Below, one piece after another: positions 48,137 through 56,817 of a stretch of DNA of 64,000 nt (position 1 is the stretch's first letter; every line of letters starts with the position of its first letter). This DNA comes from Microbacterium sp. A20 (GTDB lineage: Bacteria > Actinomycetota > Actinomycetes > Actinomycetales > Microbacteriaceae): assembly GCF_004794515.1 (NCBI RefSeq), contig NZ_SSDF01000055.1, positions 1 to 64,000 of the forward strand. The letters run 5' to 3'. Under the pieces are notes generated by a model. That model was not told where the DNA came from. It was given only the letters and a program-made list of their open reading frames with translations, and searched no databases. A program made the translations under genes and the position numbers.

Positions 48137-49126
48137 ATGACTACCCCCATCCGTCTGGGCACCCGCCGCAGCGCGCTCGCGCAGGCGCAGTCCGGTCACG
48201 TCGCCACGGCCCTCGAGCAGCTCTCGGGCCGCCGGGTCGAGCTCGTCCCGATCACCAGTGAGGGCGACACCAACCGCGCCTCCCTCTCCGAGATCGGCGG
48301 CCAGGGCATCTTCGCCACACGCCTTCGCGAGGCCCTCCTCGCGGGGGAGTGCGACTTCCTCGTGCACTCCCTGAAGGATCTGCCGACGGCGATCCCCGAC
48401 GGGCTCGTGATCGCCGCGACCCCGAAGCGGGAGGATCCGCGTGATGTCGTGCTCACTCGCGACGGCATCCCGCTGCATGCGCTGCGCTCCGGCAGCACGG
48501 TCGGCACGGGCTCGCCGCGCCGCATCGCCCAGGTTCATCGCCGGGCGCCGGGTGCCGAAGTCGTCGACATCCGTGGGAACGTCGACTCCCGGCTGGCGCG
48601 GGTCGCATCCGGGGAACTGGATGCCGTGATCCTCGCTGCTGCAGGGCTCTCGAGGCTCGGGGCGGAGTCCCCGCTGCGTCGCGAGGAGCTCGGTCTCGCC
48701 GAGTGGCCGACTGCGCCGGGACAGGGCTCCCTCGCGGTCGAGACGCGGGAGGATGCGCCGGAAGAACTCCTCACGGCACTCGCCGGTCTCGACGATCAGG
48801 ACACCCGACTGGCCATCACGGTGGAGCGCGCGATCCTCGAAGGACTCGACGCGGGATGCCAGGCGCCGATGGCCGCTCACGCCGTGGTCGACGGGTCATC
48901 GATCCGCGTCAGGACCGTCGTCTACGCCGCCGACGGCGGGCGCCGGATCGGCCTCGACGTCATCGAAGACCTGAACGGGGAGTATATTCGTCGGAACGGC
49001 AGTGGCAATGGAGCGGATGCTGCCGATGGTGCAGACCCGATGCACGCAGCGCGCGAGTTCGGGTTCACTGTTGCCCGTCGGCTGCTCGATCAAGGGGCGG
49101 CCGGCCTCGTACCCCGAGAGCAATAA
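48137..49126 (+). CDS. hemC: Hydroxymethylbilane synthase (porphobilinogen deaminase)
   Basis: Joins four porphobilinogens into hydroxymethylbilane. The 329 residues show IRLGTRRSALAQAQSG, GGQGIFATRLREALL, FLVHSLKDLPT, DIRGNVDSRLARV and LDAGCQAPMAAHA, whose Cys holds the dipyrromethane cofactor. The C-terminal domain carries an acidic Gly/Ala-rich stretch (GSGNGADAADGAD). It follows chdC directly and precedes hemD by 6 bp. Confidence 0.96.
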   Translation: MTTPIRLGTRRSALAQAQSGHVATALEQLSGRRVELVPITSEGDTNRASLSEIGGQGIFATRLREALLAGECDFLVHSLKDLPTAIPDGLVIAATPKREDPRDVVLTRDGIPLHALRSGSTVGTGSPRRIAQVHRRAPGAEVVDIRGNVDSRLARVASGELDAVILAAAGLSRLGAESPLRREELGLAEWPTAPGQGSLAVETREDAPEELLTALAGLDDQDTRLAITVERAILEGLDAGCQAPMAAHAVVDGSSIRVRTVVYAADGGRRIGLDVIEDLNGEYIRRNGSGNGADAADGADPMHAAREFGFTVARRLLDQGAAGLVPREQ

Positions 49127-49132
49127 ACCCTC

Positions 49133-49930
49133 ATGACCACTTCCGAAATCAAGCAGGACCGACCGCTGGACGGCTGGCGCATTCTCGTGCCGCGTGGCGG
49201 GCCGTGGGGCGACGGCGTCGCCGCGAGCCTGCGTGCACAGGGAGCCGTGCCCGTCGTCGCGCCGCTCATCAACTTCGCCCCGACGACCGACCAGGCGGCG
49301 CTCGATGCCGCTCTGGCCGAGCTGGCGGCCGGTTCCTTCGACTGGCTCACGATCACCAGCGCCACGACGGTCGACGTGCTCTTCGCGCACCGCGCTGTCG
49401 TCCCCCGCACGACGAAGATCGCCGCCGTCGGAGAGACGACCGCCGCCGCGCTGCAGGCCGTCGGCTACGAGGTCGCACTGGTGCCGGAGCAGGACAACTC
49501 GGCCGAGGGCATGGCGCAGCAGTTGATCGCGCTCGAGACCGAACCGCGTCGCATCCTGGCTCTGCGCAGCGAGATCGCGAAGCCGGTGCTGAGCAAGCAG
49601 CTCGCGAAGGCCGGGCACGAGGTCGCGAGCGTCGTCGCCTATCGCACGGTCGGCGTCCCGGTCACCGAGCGCATCCGCCGAGACGTCGAGAACGGCCGGA
49701 TCAACGCGATCCTCATCACGAGTGGGTCCGTCGCCGAACAGGTGCGCGAGCAGTTCCCGGAGATCCCCGATGAGACGCTGCTCGCCGCGATCGGACCGCG
49801 GACCGCGAAGGATGCGCAGCGCGCGGGTCTTCCGGTGTCGGTGGTCGCCGACCGGCAGACCGTCGATGCGCTGATCGACGCGGTCTCGCACTTCACGCTT
49901 CCGCACGCGGCCGACGAGTTCGCGCCGTGA
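49133..49930 (+). CDS. hemD: Uroporphyrinogen-III synthase
   Basis: Cyclises hydroxymethylbilane with inversion of ring D. The family is weakly conserved, but the 265 residues show the two-domain layout and typical pieces: WRILVPRGGPWGDGVAASL, DWLTITSATTVDVLF, IAAVGETTAAALQAVG, VVAYRTVGVP and ILITSGSVAEQVRE, with IAAIGPRTAKDA near the end. The place between hemC and hemB confirms the call. Its stop overlaps the GTG of hemB (GTGA). Confidence 0.92.
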   Translation: MTTSEIKQDRPLDGWRILVPRGGPWGDGVAASLRAQGAVPVVAPLINFAPTTDQAALDAALAELAAGSFDWLTITSATTVDVLFAHRAVVPRTTKIAAVGETTAAALQAVGYEVALVPEQDNSAEGMAQQLIALETEPRRILALRSEIAKPVLSKQLAKAGHEVASVVAYRTVGVPVTERIRRDVENGRINAILITSGSVAEQVREQFPEIPDETLLAAIGPRTAKDAQRAGLPVSVVADRQTVDALIDAVSHFTLPHAADEFAP

Positions 49931-50904
49931 GCTACCCCGACGTCCGACTGAGGCGACTGCGTCAGTCGAGGGCCGTGCGCGATCTCGTGCGCGAGACCTC
50001 GCTGCAGCCACGGCAGCTCGTCCTGCCCATGTTCGTCCGCGAGGGCATCGAGGAGCCGGTGCAGATCGGCTCGATGCCCGGGATCGCCCAGCACTCCATC
50101 GACTCCCTCCGCTCGGCTGCGGTCGAGGCGGCCGAGGCGGGCGTCGGCGGCGTGATGCTGTTCGGCGTCCCCGCGGTGCGCGACGCGCGCGGGTCCGGGG
50201 CCGACGATCCGCGCGGCATCCTCAACCTCGCGACCGAGGCGCTGGCCGCCGAGGTCGGAGATGCGCTCGTCGTGCAGACCGACCTGTGCCTCGACGAATT
50301 CACCGACCACGGCCACTGCGGCGTGCTCGCGGCCGACGGCTCGGTCGACAACGACGCGACGCTCGAGCGCTATGCCTCGATGGCTCTGGCCCAGGCGCGC
50401 GCCGGATCGCAGCTGCTCGGGCTGTCGGGGATGATGGACGGGCAGGTCGCGGTGATCCGCGCTGCTCTCGATGCCGAGGGCTTCACAGACACGCTCCTCC
50501 TCGCCTACGCCGCCAAATACGCGAGCGCGTTCTACGGCCCCTTCCGCGAGGCCGTGGATTCTCAGTTGCAGGGCGACCGTCGCACGTATCAACTCGATCC
50601 GGGCAACCGGCGCGAGGGCGTCCGCGAGGCCGTCGTCGACGAGGCCGAGGGCGCCGACATCGTCATGGTGAAGCCGGCGATGGCCTTCCTCGACGTGCTG
50701 CGCGAGGTGCGCGACACCGTGAGCATCCCGGTGTGGGCTTACCAGGTGTCCGGCGAGTACGCCATGATCGAGGCCGCCGGCGCGAACGGCTGGATCGACC
50801 GCCGCGCGGCCGTGCTCGAGTCCCTGCTCTCCATCCGCCGTGCGGGTGCCGATGCCGTGCTGACGTACTGGGCGACCGAAGCCGCCGGCTGGCTGCGCGA
50901 CTGA
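49927..50904 (+). CDS. hemB: Delta-aminolevulinic acid dehydratase (porphobilinogen synthase)
   Basis: Condenses two 5-aminolevulinates to porphobilinogen. The 325 residues carry RLRRLRQSRAVRDLVRET, YAAKYASAFYGPFREA with one active Lys, and IVMVKPAMAFLD with the Schiff-base Lys. The metal loop reads DLCLDEFTDHGHCG: the middle Cys of the zinc-type DxCxCx motif is Asp while the outer two Cys remain, a mixed form between zinc and magnesium enzymes. GTG start overlaps the hemD stop. Confidence 0.95.
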   Translation: MSYPDVRLRRLRQSRAVRDLVRETSLQPRQLVLPMFVREGIEEPVQIGSMPGIAQHSIDSLRSAAVEAAEAGVGGVMLFGVPAVRDARGSGADDPRGILNLATEALAAEVGDALVVQTDLCLDEFTDHGHCGVLAADGSVDNDATLERYASMALAQARAGSQLLGLSGMMDGQVAVIRAALDAEGFTDTLLLAYAAKYASAFYGPFREAVDSQLQGDRRTYQLDPGNRREGVREAVVDEAEGADIVMVKPAMAFLDVLREVRDTVSIPVWAYQVSGEYAMIEAAGANGWIDRRAAVLESLLSIRRAGADAVLTYWATEAAGWLRD

Positions 50905-50922
50905 TATCTCCGAGGAGTTCTC

Positions 50923-52245
50923 ATGACCGACCGCAATGACGACCTGTTCTCCGCTGCCCGCGCGGTGATCCCCGGCGGGGTCAACTCGCCGGTGCGCGCC
51001 TACGGCTCGGTGGGCGGGACGCCGCGGTTCCTGGCTTCGGCGAAGGGCGCCACCGTCACGGATGCCGCGGGGCGCGAGTACGTCGACCTCGTGGCCTCCT
51101 GGGGGCCCGCTCTCCTCGGGCATGCGCACCCGGAGATCGTCGCGGCGGTGCAGGAGGCCGCGGCCCGAGGCCTGTCCTTCGGCGCTCCGACCGAGGGCGA
51201 GGTCGAGCTCGCGGCGCTCATCGCCGACCGGGTCCGCTTCGGTGAGATCCGTCCCATCGAACGCGTGCGCCTGGTGTCCACCGGCACCGAGGCGACCATG
51301 ACGGCGATCCGTCTCGCACGCGGCGCGACCGGTCGCGACCTGCTCGTGAAGTTCGCCGGGCACTACCACGGTCACTCCGACGGGCTTCTCGCGGAGGCCG
51401 GTTCCGGTGTCGCGACGTTGGCGCTTCCCGGCTCGGCCGGCGTCCCGGCGCCCATCGCGGCGCAGACCCTGGTGATCGGCTACAACGACCCCGAGGCGCT
51501 GGCCGCGGTGTTCGCCGAGCACGGCCCGCGCATCGCCGCTGTGATCGTCGAGGCGTCGGCGGCGAACATGGGAGTCGTCCCCCCGCTGCCGGGCTTCAAC
51601 CGCCTGATCGCCGACACCGCTCACGCGCACGGCGCCCTGATGATCCTCGACGAGGTGCTCACCGGCTTCCGGGTGCACCCGGCGGGCTTCTGGGGTCTGC
51701 AGGCCGCAGCGGGCGAGGACTACCTGCCCGACATCTTCACGTTCGGCAAGGTCGTCGGCGGAGGCATGCCGCTGGCCGCGCTCGGCGGCCGCGCCGAGGT
51801 CATGGACCTGCTCGCACCTCTCGGCCCGGTCTACCAGGCGGGAACCCTCTCCGGGAACCCGCTGTCCGTCGCGGCGGGCCTCGCGACGCTGCGACTCGCG
51901 ACCCCCGAGGTGTACGCCACGGTGGATGCCGCATCCGTCCGGGTGTCGACGGCCCTCGATGCCGCGCTGACGTCGGCCGGAGTCACGCACGCCGTGGCCC
52001 GCGCCGGGAACCTGTTCAGTGCGTCGTTCCGGGCGTCCGAGCCGAGGAACTATGCCGAGGCTCAGGCGCAGGAGTCGTTCCGCTACGCTCCCTTCTTCCA
52101 CTCCCTGCGGGAGCAGGGCGTCGCTCTCCCGCCGAGTGTCTTCGAGGCCTGGTTCCTCACGGCCGCCCACGGCGAACAGGAGCTCCAGCTCATCGAGGCG
52201 GCACTCCCGGCCGCGGCCGCCGCCGCGGCAGCTGCGCGCCCCTGA
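50923..52245 (+). CDS. hemL: Glutamate-1-semialdehyde 2,1-aminomutase
   Basis: PLP enzyme making 5-aminolevulinate from glutamate-1-semialdehyde, the step after HemA. The 440 residues show [36 protein letters not shown], the [14 protein letters not shown] segment, [12 protein letters not shown] and the PLP lysine in [19 protein letters not shown] lies close upstream of the ATG. It ends in an Ala-rich tail ([10 protein letters not shown]). It is last in the heme cluster, 18 bp after hemB. Confidence 0.96.
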   Translation: MTDRNDDLFSAARAVIPGGVNSPVRAYGSVGGTPRFLASAKGATVTDAAGREYVDLVASWGPALLGHAHPEIVAAVQEAAARGLSFGAPTEGEVELAALIADRVRFGEIRPIERVRLVSTGTEATMTAIRLARGATGRDLLVKFAGHYHGHSDGLLAEAGSGVATLALPGSAGVPAPIAAQTLVIGYNDPEALAAVFAEHGPRIAAVIVEASAANMGVVPPLPGFNRLIADTAHAHGALMILDEVLTGFRVHPAGFWGLQAAAGEDYLPDIFTFGKVVGGGMPLAALGGRAEVMDLLAPLGPVYQAGTLSGNPLSVAAGLATLRLATPEVYATVDAASVRVSTALDAALTSAGVTHAVARAGNLFSASFRASEPRNYAEAQAQESFRYAPFFHSLREQGVALPPSVFEAWFLTAAHGEQELQLIEAALPAAAAAAAAARP

Positions 52246-52352
52246 CCCGATCGCGGCGATCGGGCGGGCGAACCCCGACGAGTGGTGGCAATCGACAAGG
52301 GATCGTTGCGTTCCTGTGAGCAACTTCCAGACAACTGGCAGGGCCGCGCTGG

Positions 52353-52358
52353 CAGACT
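52353..52358 (+). promoter_or_regulatory. -10 element of the gene at 52365 (leaderless)
   Basis: CAGACT, 6 nt before the ATG at 52365. Confidence 0.45.
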
Positions 52359-52364
52359 GAGTGC

Positions 52365-52814
52365 ATGGTGACGTTGCTGCTGGACCAGACGCAACTCGAA
52401 GTCGTGCTCTCTCCGCTCGAACGTGCCGCCACCTTCCACCGCGACAACGTCCGGATCGCGCGCGAGACCATCACCAAGGTCCAGCTCACGGACGATGCAT
52501 GGACCTGGCTGCGGGGCGTCCCGAACCCCGGCACGCACATCCCCGGCATCCTCGCCGCGGGCAGCTGGAAGGCGGCGGGCAGCCTGGACTTCGTGCTGAT
52601 CCGCAAACGTCGTCCGAGCGTCGTGATCGACCTGGAGGGTGACGAGCAGTACGGTCGCCTGATTCTGACCACGCGCCACGGACTCGCTCTGACTCAGGCG
52701 CTTCGCCTCGACGTGTCGACGGAGCCGGCTGACGTCGAAGAGATCGTGGCGACCTCGCCCACCGCCGTCCCCAAGGGCAGCCGTCGGCCGGTCATCCGCC
52801 CCCGACCCGCCTGA
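52365..52814 (+). CDS. Conserved hypothetical protein, PH-like beta fold suspected
   Basis: A 149-residue soluble protein. Alternating hydrophobic strands (VTLLLDQTQLEVVLSPL, VRIARETITKVQL, FVLIRKRRPSVVIDLEG, YGRLILTTRHGLALTQAL) suggest a PH-like barrel of the kind seen in many small actinobacterial proteins. A Pro/Arg-rich C-terminus follows. I know no function. It has its own leaderless promoter and is followed by a strong bidirectional terminator. Confidence 0.65.
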   Translation: MVTLLLDQTQLEVVLSPLERAATFHRDNVRIARETITKVQLTDDAWTWLRGVPNPGTHIPGILAAGSWKAAGSLDFVLIRKRRPSVVIDLEGDEQYGRLILTTRHGLALTQALRLDVSTEPADVEEIVATSPTAVPKGSRRPVIRPRPA

Positions 52815-52861
52815 CGCCGGCGACGCCGGCCGCGGCCGCGGCCACCGCCGATCGGACAGAG

Positions 52862-52897
52862 GAACGCCCTCCGCGACCATGGGTCGGGAGGGCGTTC
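52862..52897. terminator. Bidirectional terminator between convergent genes
   Basis: GAACGCCCTCC with GGAGGGCGTTC (11 perfect pairs) plus an inner CGACC/GGTCG pair around ATG. It serves the gene ending at 52814 and the ABC gene ending at 52921. Confidence 0.75.
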
Positions 52898-52920
52898 TCG
52901 GTTCTCATCGGAGCCGAGGC

Positions 52921-53045
52921 TCAACCGTGATTGTTCTCGCCATCGTGGTGGTGCTCGTGGTTTTCGTGATTCTCGCCATCGTGGTGGTGCTCGTGGTTCT
53001 CGTCCCCGTCGTGGTGGTGCTCGTCACCCTCGTGGTGTTCGCCGT
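52921..53045 (-). repeat. Imperfect tandem repeat encoding the His-rich tail
   Basis: About three copies of a roughly 45-bp unit (on the plus strand beginning TTCTCGCCATCGTGGTGGTG) encode repeated DGENHEHHH-like segments at the protein end. Such repeats can change length by slippage. Confidence 0.7.
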
Positions 53046-55113
53046 TCGTGTCGTCGCTGCCCGACTGGTCGTCGGAGTCGGACGCCTCGGCGCCGTCGGA
53101 TGTCGCTTCCTCAGCGGGAGCCTCCTCCGCGCCGGACGCGTCGGCGTTCGCCTCATCCGACGCGCCCAGCGGCACGGTCTCGATGACGCCGGTGGAGGCG
53201 ATGCTCCAGTGGGCGCTCTCGGACGAGGCGTCGTCTGACGACTCGCCGGATTCCGGGCTGAGGGGGTAATCCTTCGGTTCGTCCTCGTAGTACGCGCGAG
53301 CGGCCGCGGCCAGCATCGAGCTGACGGCAGCGGATCGCGGGTCCTCGTCGGCAGCCTCCGGCCGGTCCGACGAGTCGAGGTCGGCGGCGTCGATGTCCGA
53401 CCCGTCGTCATCCGCATCGGACGCGGACGTGTCCTCGAGGTCGGCGAAGATCTCGACTCCCGCGTGCTCGGCCTCGGTGTGCTCGTCGTCCGACGCATCC
53501 CCGTCGCGCGGCGACGCGTCTTCGTCTTCGGACGGGCTGTCGACGGCGCTCACGTCGTCGGAGCCTTCGGGCGCGCCCGACGCAGGCTCGGCGGCGTCAT
53601 CGACGTCGGCCGGCTGGTCCGCGGACGCGTCGTCCGTGGCCGTGTCGTTCGTAGCGTGCTCGTCGTCCGTGGCGTGCTCGTCGTCCGATGTCTCGAAGAT
53701 CTCGGCGACGCTGTGGCGCGGCTCCTCGGCGGCCGTCGGTGCGTCGGCCGCCACCGGCGCCGCCGACCCGAACAGGATCTCGTCGAAGGACCGTGCCGGG
53801 GGCTCTTCGCCCGGAACGACGGCATCCTGCGCATCGTCGTGCGTCTCCGAGGATTCGGTCTCCTCGGCGGGAGCTTCTTCGACGGGAGTTTCCTCGGCGG
53901 GGGCTTCCTCGGTCGGGGCTTCCTCGGCGGCAACTTCCTCGGTCGGTGCGGTCTCGTCGGCGACGAGACCATCGCCGGCCTCGTCCTCAGAGCCGCTGTC
54001 GGCGCGGGCGGTGCCCACGGCGGCGAGATCGTCTGCCACCGCCTCATCGGCAGGAGCGGAGGCGGCCTCGGCCGCCCAGGCAGCCGCTGCGGCGACGGGG
54101 ATCGCGACCACGGATTCGTTCGGCGCGATGGTGGCGTCTGCGGCCAGGGCCTCGGCGGCCACGGGCGGAGCGATCGGCGCCTGTGACTGTGCCGGGGCCG
54201 GATAGGCGGGCGGCGCGTGCCTGCCGCCGCGCATCAGGTCGATGAAGACGTCTTCCAGCGTCGGTCCGCGCTGCACGAGCGTGCTCAGAGCGATGCCCGC
54301 GTCGGCGGCCACTGCGCCCACGGTGCCGGCGTCGCCTCCGCGGACGGTCAGGCCGGAGCGCAGCACCTCGATGTCGAATCCGGCTGCGGCGAGCGCGGCG
54401 CTGAGCGCATCGCGATCCGCGGCGTCGACGATGACCGAGCCGCCCTTCGGATCGGCCAGGGTCTCGATGCCGCTGGCCAGCACGAGCTGACCCTTCGACA
54501 GCACGAGCACGTTGTCGGCGACCTGCTCCACCTCGCTGAGGACGTGCGACGACACGAGCACCGTGCGCCCTTCGTCCGCAAGGCGGCGCATCAGCAGCCG
54601 CATCCAGCGGATCCCCTCCGGATCCAGCCCGTTGGCCGGCTCGTCGAAGACCAGTGCGCCCGGATCGCCGAGAAGCGCGTGCGCGACGCTGAGCCGCTGG
54701 CGCATGCCGAGCGAGAATCCGCCGATCCGCGAGTCGCCCTCGCCGTCGAGACCGACCAGGGAGAGGACCTCGCCCACGCGCGCCAGCGGGACGCCGTTGG
54801 CCTTGGCGGCGATCGTCAGCTGTCGTTCGGCGGTGCGCCGCGGGCGGTAGACCGTCTCTTCGAGGACGGCGCCGATCGTGCGCAGCGGCTGACGGAGCTC
54901 GCTGTATGCCGTGCCGCCGATCGTCGCGGTTCCGGACGTGGCGCGCACCTGGCCCAGCAGGATGCGCAGCGTGGTGGTCTTGCCGGCACCGTTGGGGCCG
55001 AGGAAGGCGGTGACAGCACCGGGCTCGACGCGCGCGGAGAAGTCCGAGACGGCGGTCACCTCATTGAAGCGCTTCGTCACGTGCGTGAACTCCAGCACCT
55101 GTCCTTCAGGCAT
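52921..55113 (-). CDS. ABC ATPase with long acidic, His-rich C-terminal tail
   Basis: A 730-residue protein. Residues 1-297 are a standard exporter-type ATPase: Walker A GPNGAGKT (39-46), signature FSLGMRQRL (133-141), Walker B ALVFDEPANGLD and H-loop VLVSSHVLSEVEQ. The remaining 430 residues are low-complexity, rich in Asp, Glu, Ala and Ser (repeated AEEAPxEE phrases). The end is built of His/Asp/Glu/Gly/Asn blocks such as EHHEGDEHHHDGDENHEHHH. Start ATG at 55113 follows AGAGG. No permease gene is adjacent, so its partner is elsewhere or it acts alone. The tail could bind metal ions or a basic surface. Confidence 0.85.
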   Translation of the reverse strand: MPEGQVLEFTHVTKRFNEVTAVSDFSARVEPGAVTAFLGPNGAGKTTTLRILLGQVRATSGTATIGGTAYSELRQPLRTIGAVLEETVYRPRRTAERQLTIAAKANGVPLARVGEVLSLVGLDGEGDSRIGGFSLGMRQRLSVAHALLGDPGALVFDEPANGLDPEGIRWMRLLMRRLADEGRTVLVSSHVLSEVEQVADNVLVLSKGQLVLASGIETLADPKGGSVIVDAADRDALSAALAAAGFDIEVLRSGLTVRGGDAGTVGAVAADAGIALSTLVQRGPTLEDVFIDLMRGGRHAPPAYPAPAQSQAPIAPPVAAEALAADATIAPNESVVAIPVAAAAAWAAEAASAPADEAVADDLAAVGTARADSGSEDEAGDGLVADETAPTEEVAAEEAPTEEAPAEETPVEEAPAEETESSETHDDAQDAVVPGEEPPARSFDEILFGSAAPVAADAPTAAEEPRHSVAEIFETSDDEHATDDEHATNDTATDDASADQPADVDDAAEPASGAPEGSDDVSAVDSPSEDEDASPRDGDASDDEHTEAEHAGVEIFADLEDTSASDADDDGSDIDAADLDSSDRPEAADEDPRSAAVSSMLAAAARAYYEDEPKDYPLSPESGESSDDASSESAHWSIASTGVIETVPLGASDEANADASGAEEAPAEEATSDGAEASDSDDQSGSDDTNGEHHEGDEHHHDGDENHEHHHDGENHENHEHHHDGENNHG

Positions 55114-55211
55114 CGTGACCTCTCGTCGCGTTGAACAGTTCCTCCCTATCCTGCCGGAAAAGCCTGTCGGATCCCGCATTTCGCGCGGAATACCGCCCTT
55201 CGGGAAGACGG

Positions 55212-55217
55212 TAGCCT
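55212..55217 (+). promoter_or_regulatory. -10 element of the HIBCH-like gene (leaderless)
   Basis: TAGCCT, 7 nt before the GTG at 55225. Confidence 0.5.
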
Positions 55218-55224
55218 GGCACGC

Positions 55225-56286
55225 GTGACCGATTCTCAGGCTGCCTCCCGTGTCCTCGTCCGCACCGAAGGGGCGCTCGGGCGGCTCACGCTCAACCGTC
55301 CGGAGGCGATCAACGCTCTCGACGCGGAGATGATCGGCATCCTCACCGAGACCCTGAACGCCTGGCGCGACGACACCGATGTGCAGATCGTGCTGATCGA
55401 CGGCGCGGGGGAGCGCGGCATGTGCGCCGGTGGCGACGTGCGCGCGCTGCACGCGCAGATCGTGGCGGGTCAGGCCGAGCGGACCGCCGAGTTCTTCCGC
55501 GCCGAGTACGCCCTGAACGCGATGATCGCCGAGTACCCGAAGCCCGTCGTCGCCTTCGCGGACGGCATCACCATGGGCGGCGGCATCGGGCTCGCCGGTC
55601 ACGCCGCCATCCGCATCGTCACCGAGCGATCGAAGCTGGCGATGCCCGAGACCCGCATCGGCTTCACGCCCGATGTGGGTGGCACCTGGCTCCTCGGACG
55701 GGCGCCCGGACGTTTCGGCGAGTACTTCGGACTCACCGGATCGACGATGAACGGCGTGGATGCCGTGTACCTCGGATTCGCCGACCACTTCGTGCCGTCG
55801 GACAGGCTGGAGGCGCTGAGCGAGGCGCTCGCCTTCCGCGCCGACCCCACCGGACCCAGCGAGATCGTGCTGCTCTTCGACGAGACGCCCGAGCCCACCG
55901 AGCTCCCGGCATCGCGGGAGTGGATCGACGAGGCGTTCTCCGCGCCGACCGTGACCGAGATCGTCGAGCGCCTGCGAGCCCAGGAGACCACGGATGCCGG
56001 CGCCACCGCCGATCTCCTGGAGGGGCTCGCGCCGACCGGGCTCACCGTGACCCTCGACGCCGTGCGCGAGGCGAGGGACGTGCCGGGCCTGCGCGCGGCA
56101 CTCGAGGGCGAGTACCGACGGGTGCTGTGGTTCGTGAACGAGCATCCCGACCTCGTCGAGGGCATCAGGGCGCAGCTGGTGGACAAGGACCGCAACCCGA
56201 AATGGGACCCGCCGACCCTGGCGGAGCTCGCCCCGGATGCCGGTGCCCCCGCGCGGGACTACGTGCCGCAGTCGGCCCTGTTCTGA
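55225..56286 (+). CDS. 3-hydroxyisobutyryl-CoA hydrolase-like (crotonase family)
   Basis: A 353-residue crotonase-fold enzyme. GLYxLN-type strands (GRLTLNRPEAINALD), the oxyanion hole in MCAGGDVRALH, DGITMGGGIGLAGHA, the catalytic Glu region MPETRIGFTPDVGGTWLL, and the family-specific C-terminus VEGIRAQLVDKDRNPKWDPPTL separate it from enoyl-CoA hydratases. The reaction is hydrolysis of 3-hydroxyisobutyryl-CoA in valine breakdown. It stands alone, divergent from the ABC gene. Confidence 0.88.
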   Translation: MTDSQAASRVLVRTEGALGRLTLNRPEAINALDAEMIGILTETLNAWRDDTDVQIVLIDGAGERGMCAGGDVRALHAQIVAGQAERTAEFFRAEYALNAMIAEYPKPVVAFADGITMGGGIGLAGHAAIRIVTERSKLAMPETRIGFTPDVGGTWLLGRAPGRFGEYFGLTGSTMNGVDAVYLGFADHFVPSDRLEALSEALAFRADPTGPSEIVLLFDETPEPTELPASREWIDEAFSAPTVTEIVERLRAQETTDAGATADLLEGLAPTGLTVTLDAVREARDVPGLRAALEGEYRRVLWFVNEHPDLVEGIRAQLVDKDRNPKWDPPTLAELAPDAGAPARDYVPQSALF

Positions 56287-56304
56287 GTCGCCTGCGGTTC
56301 GCCC

Positions 56305-56389
56305 GCGCACCTGTCGGGAGAATGCACGCCTATCGGGCGGATCGGCCCGTCTCCGGGGGGTCTCGGCCGAAACTCCCGACAGGTGGACC
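56305..56389. repeat. Palindromic intergenic element B (TGTCGGGAG family)
   Basis: Arms TGTCGGGAG (56312-56320) and CTCCCGACA (56373-56381) are 52 nt apart. Its right end, AGGTGGAC after the arm, is the mirror of the left end of element A at 14672. Like A, it lies between convergent genes. Confidence 0.6.
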
Positions 56390-56418
56390 GTGGAGCGCGC
56401 CGGATCCGGCCGCAGGGT

Positions 56419-56817
56419 CTACGTTCCGCCGTCCGCGGCGGGCTCGGGGTGCGAACGTGTCTGCCAGATCGTCCGGAGCACGTCGATCACGTCATCCGGA
56501 TCGGCATCGACGGATGCGGCCTCCTCGACCAGTTCGCGGATGCGCCGGATGACGGATGCCGGAAGCACCCCCGCCGTCTCGGCGACCCGCGTGCCCGCCG
56601 CGGTACGCGAGACCACGAGTCCCTCGGCCTCGAGCATCTTGTAGGCGCGCGCAGCCGTGCCGGGAGCCACGCCCAGATCGCTCGCGGTCTGGCGCACGGT
56701 CGGCAGCCGTTCGCCGGCGCCGAGCTGTCCCGACACGATCAGGCCGCGCAGCTGTCGGTAGATGTCGAGAGCCGGATTCGCCTCATCGGCCGGCGACAGC
56801 TTCGGGCTCGGGGTCAC
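56419..56817 (-). CDS. GntR-family regulator, YtrA type
   Basis: A 132-residue regulator. The winged helix (NPALDIYRQLRGLIVSGQLGAGERLPTVRQTASDL, then VAPGTAARAYKMLEAEGLV) is followed by only a short helical tail (about residues 80-132), the YtrA subfamily layout. YtrA regulators usually control adjacent ABC exporters or membrane proteins. Start GTG at 56817 overlaps the stop of the upstream membrane gene (GTGA). It may repress its own operon and perhaps the divergent ABC exporter, through the dyad at 57881-57902. Confidence 0.87.
   Translation of the reverse strand: MTPSPKLSPADEANPALDIYRQLRGLIVSGQLGAGERLPTVRQTASDLGVAPGTAARAYKMLEAEGLVVSRTAAGTRVAETAGVLPASVIRRIRELVEEAASVDADPDDVIDVLRTIWQTRSHPEPAADGGT

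Noticed and set aside
49639..52323. A minus-strand frame of 894 codons across hemD, hemB and hemL
   Set aside because: It runs through three clear heme genes and shows only antisense composition.
52879..53238. A plus-strand frame with an all-hydrophobic stretch that looks like a membrane protein
   Set aside because: It is the antisense of the His-codon repeats in the ABC ATPase tail (GTG/GTC/CTC runs read as Val and Leu), and has no ribosome site or promoter.
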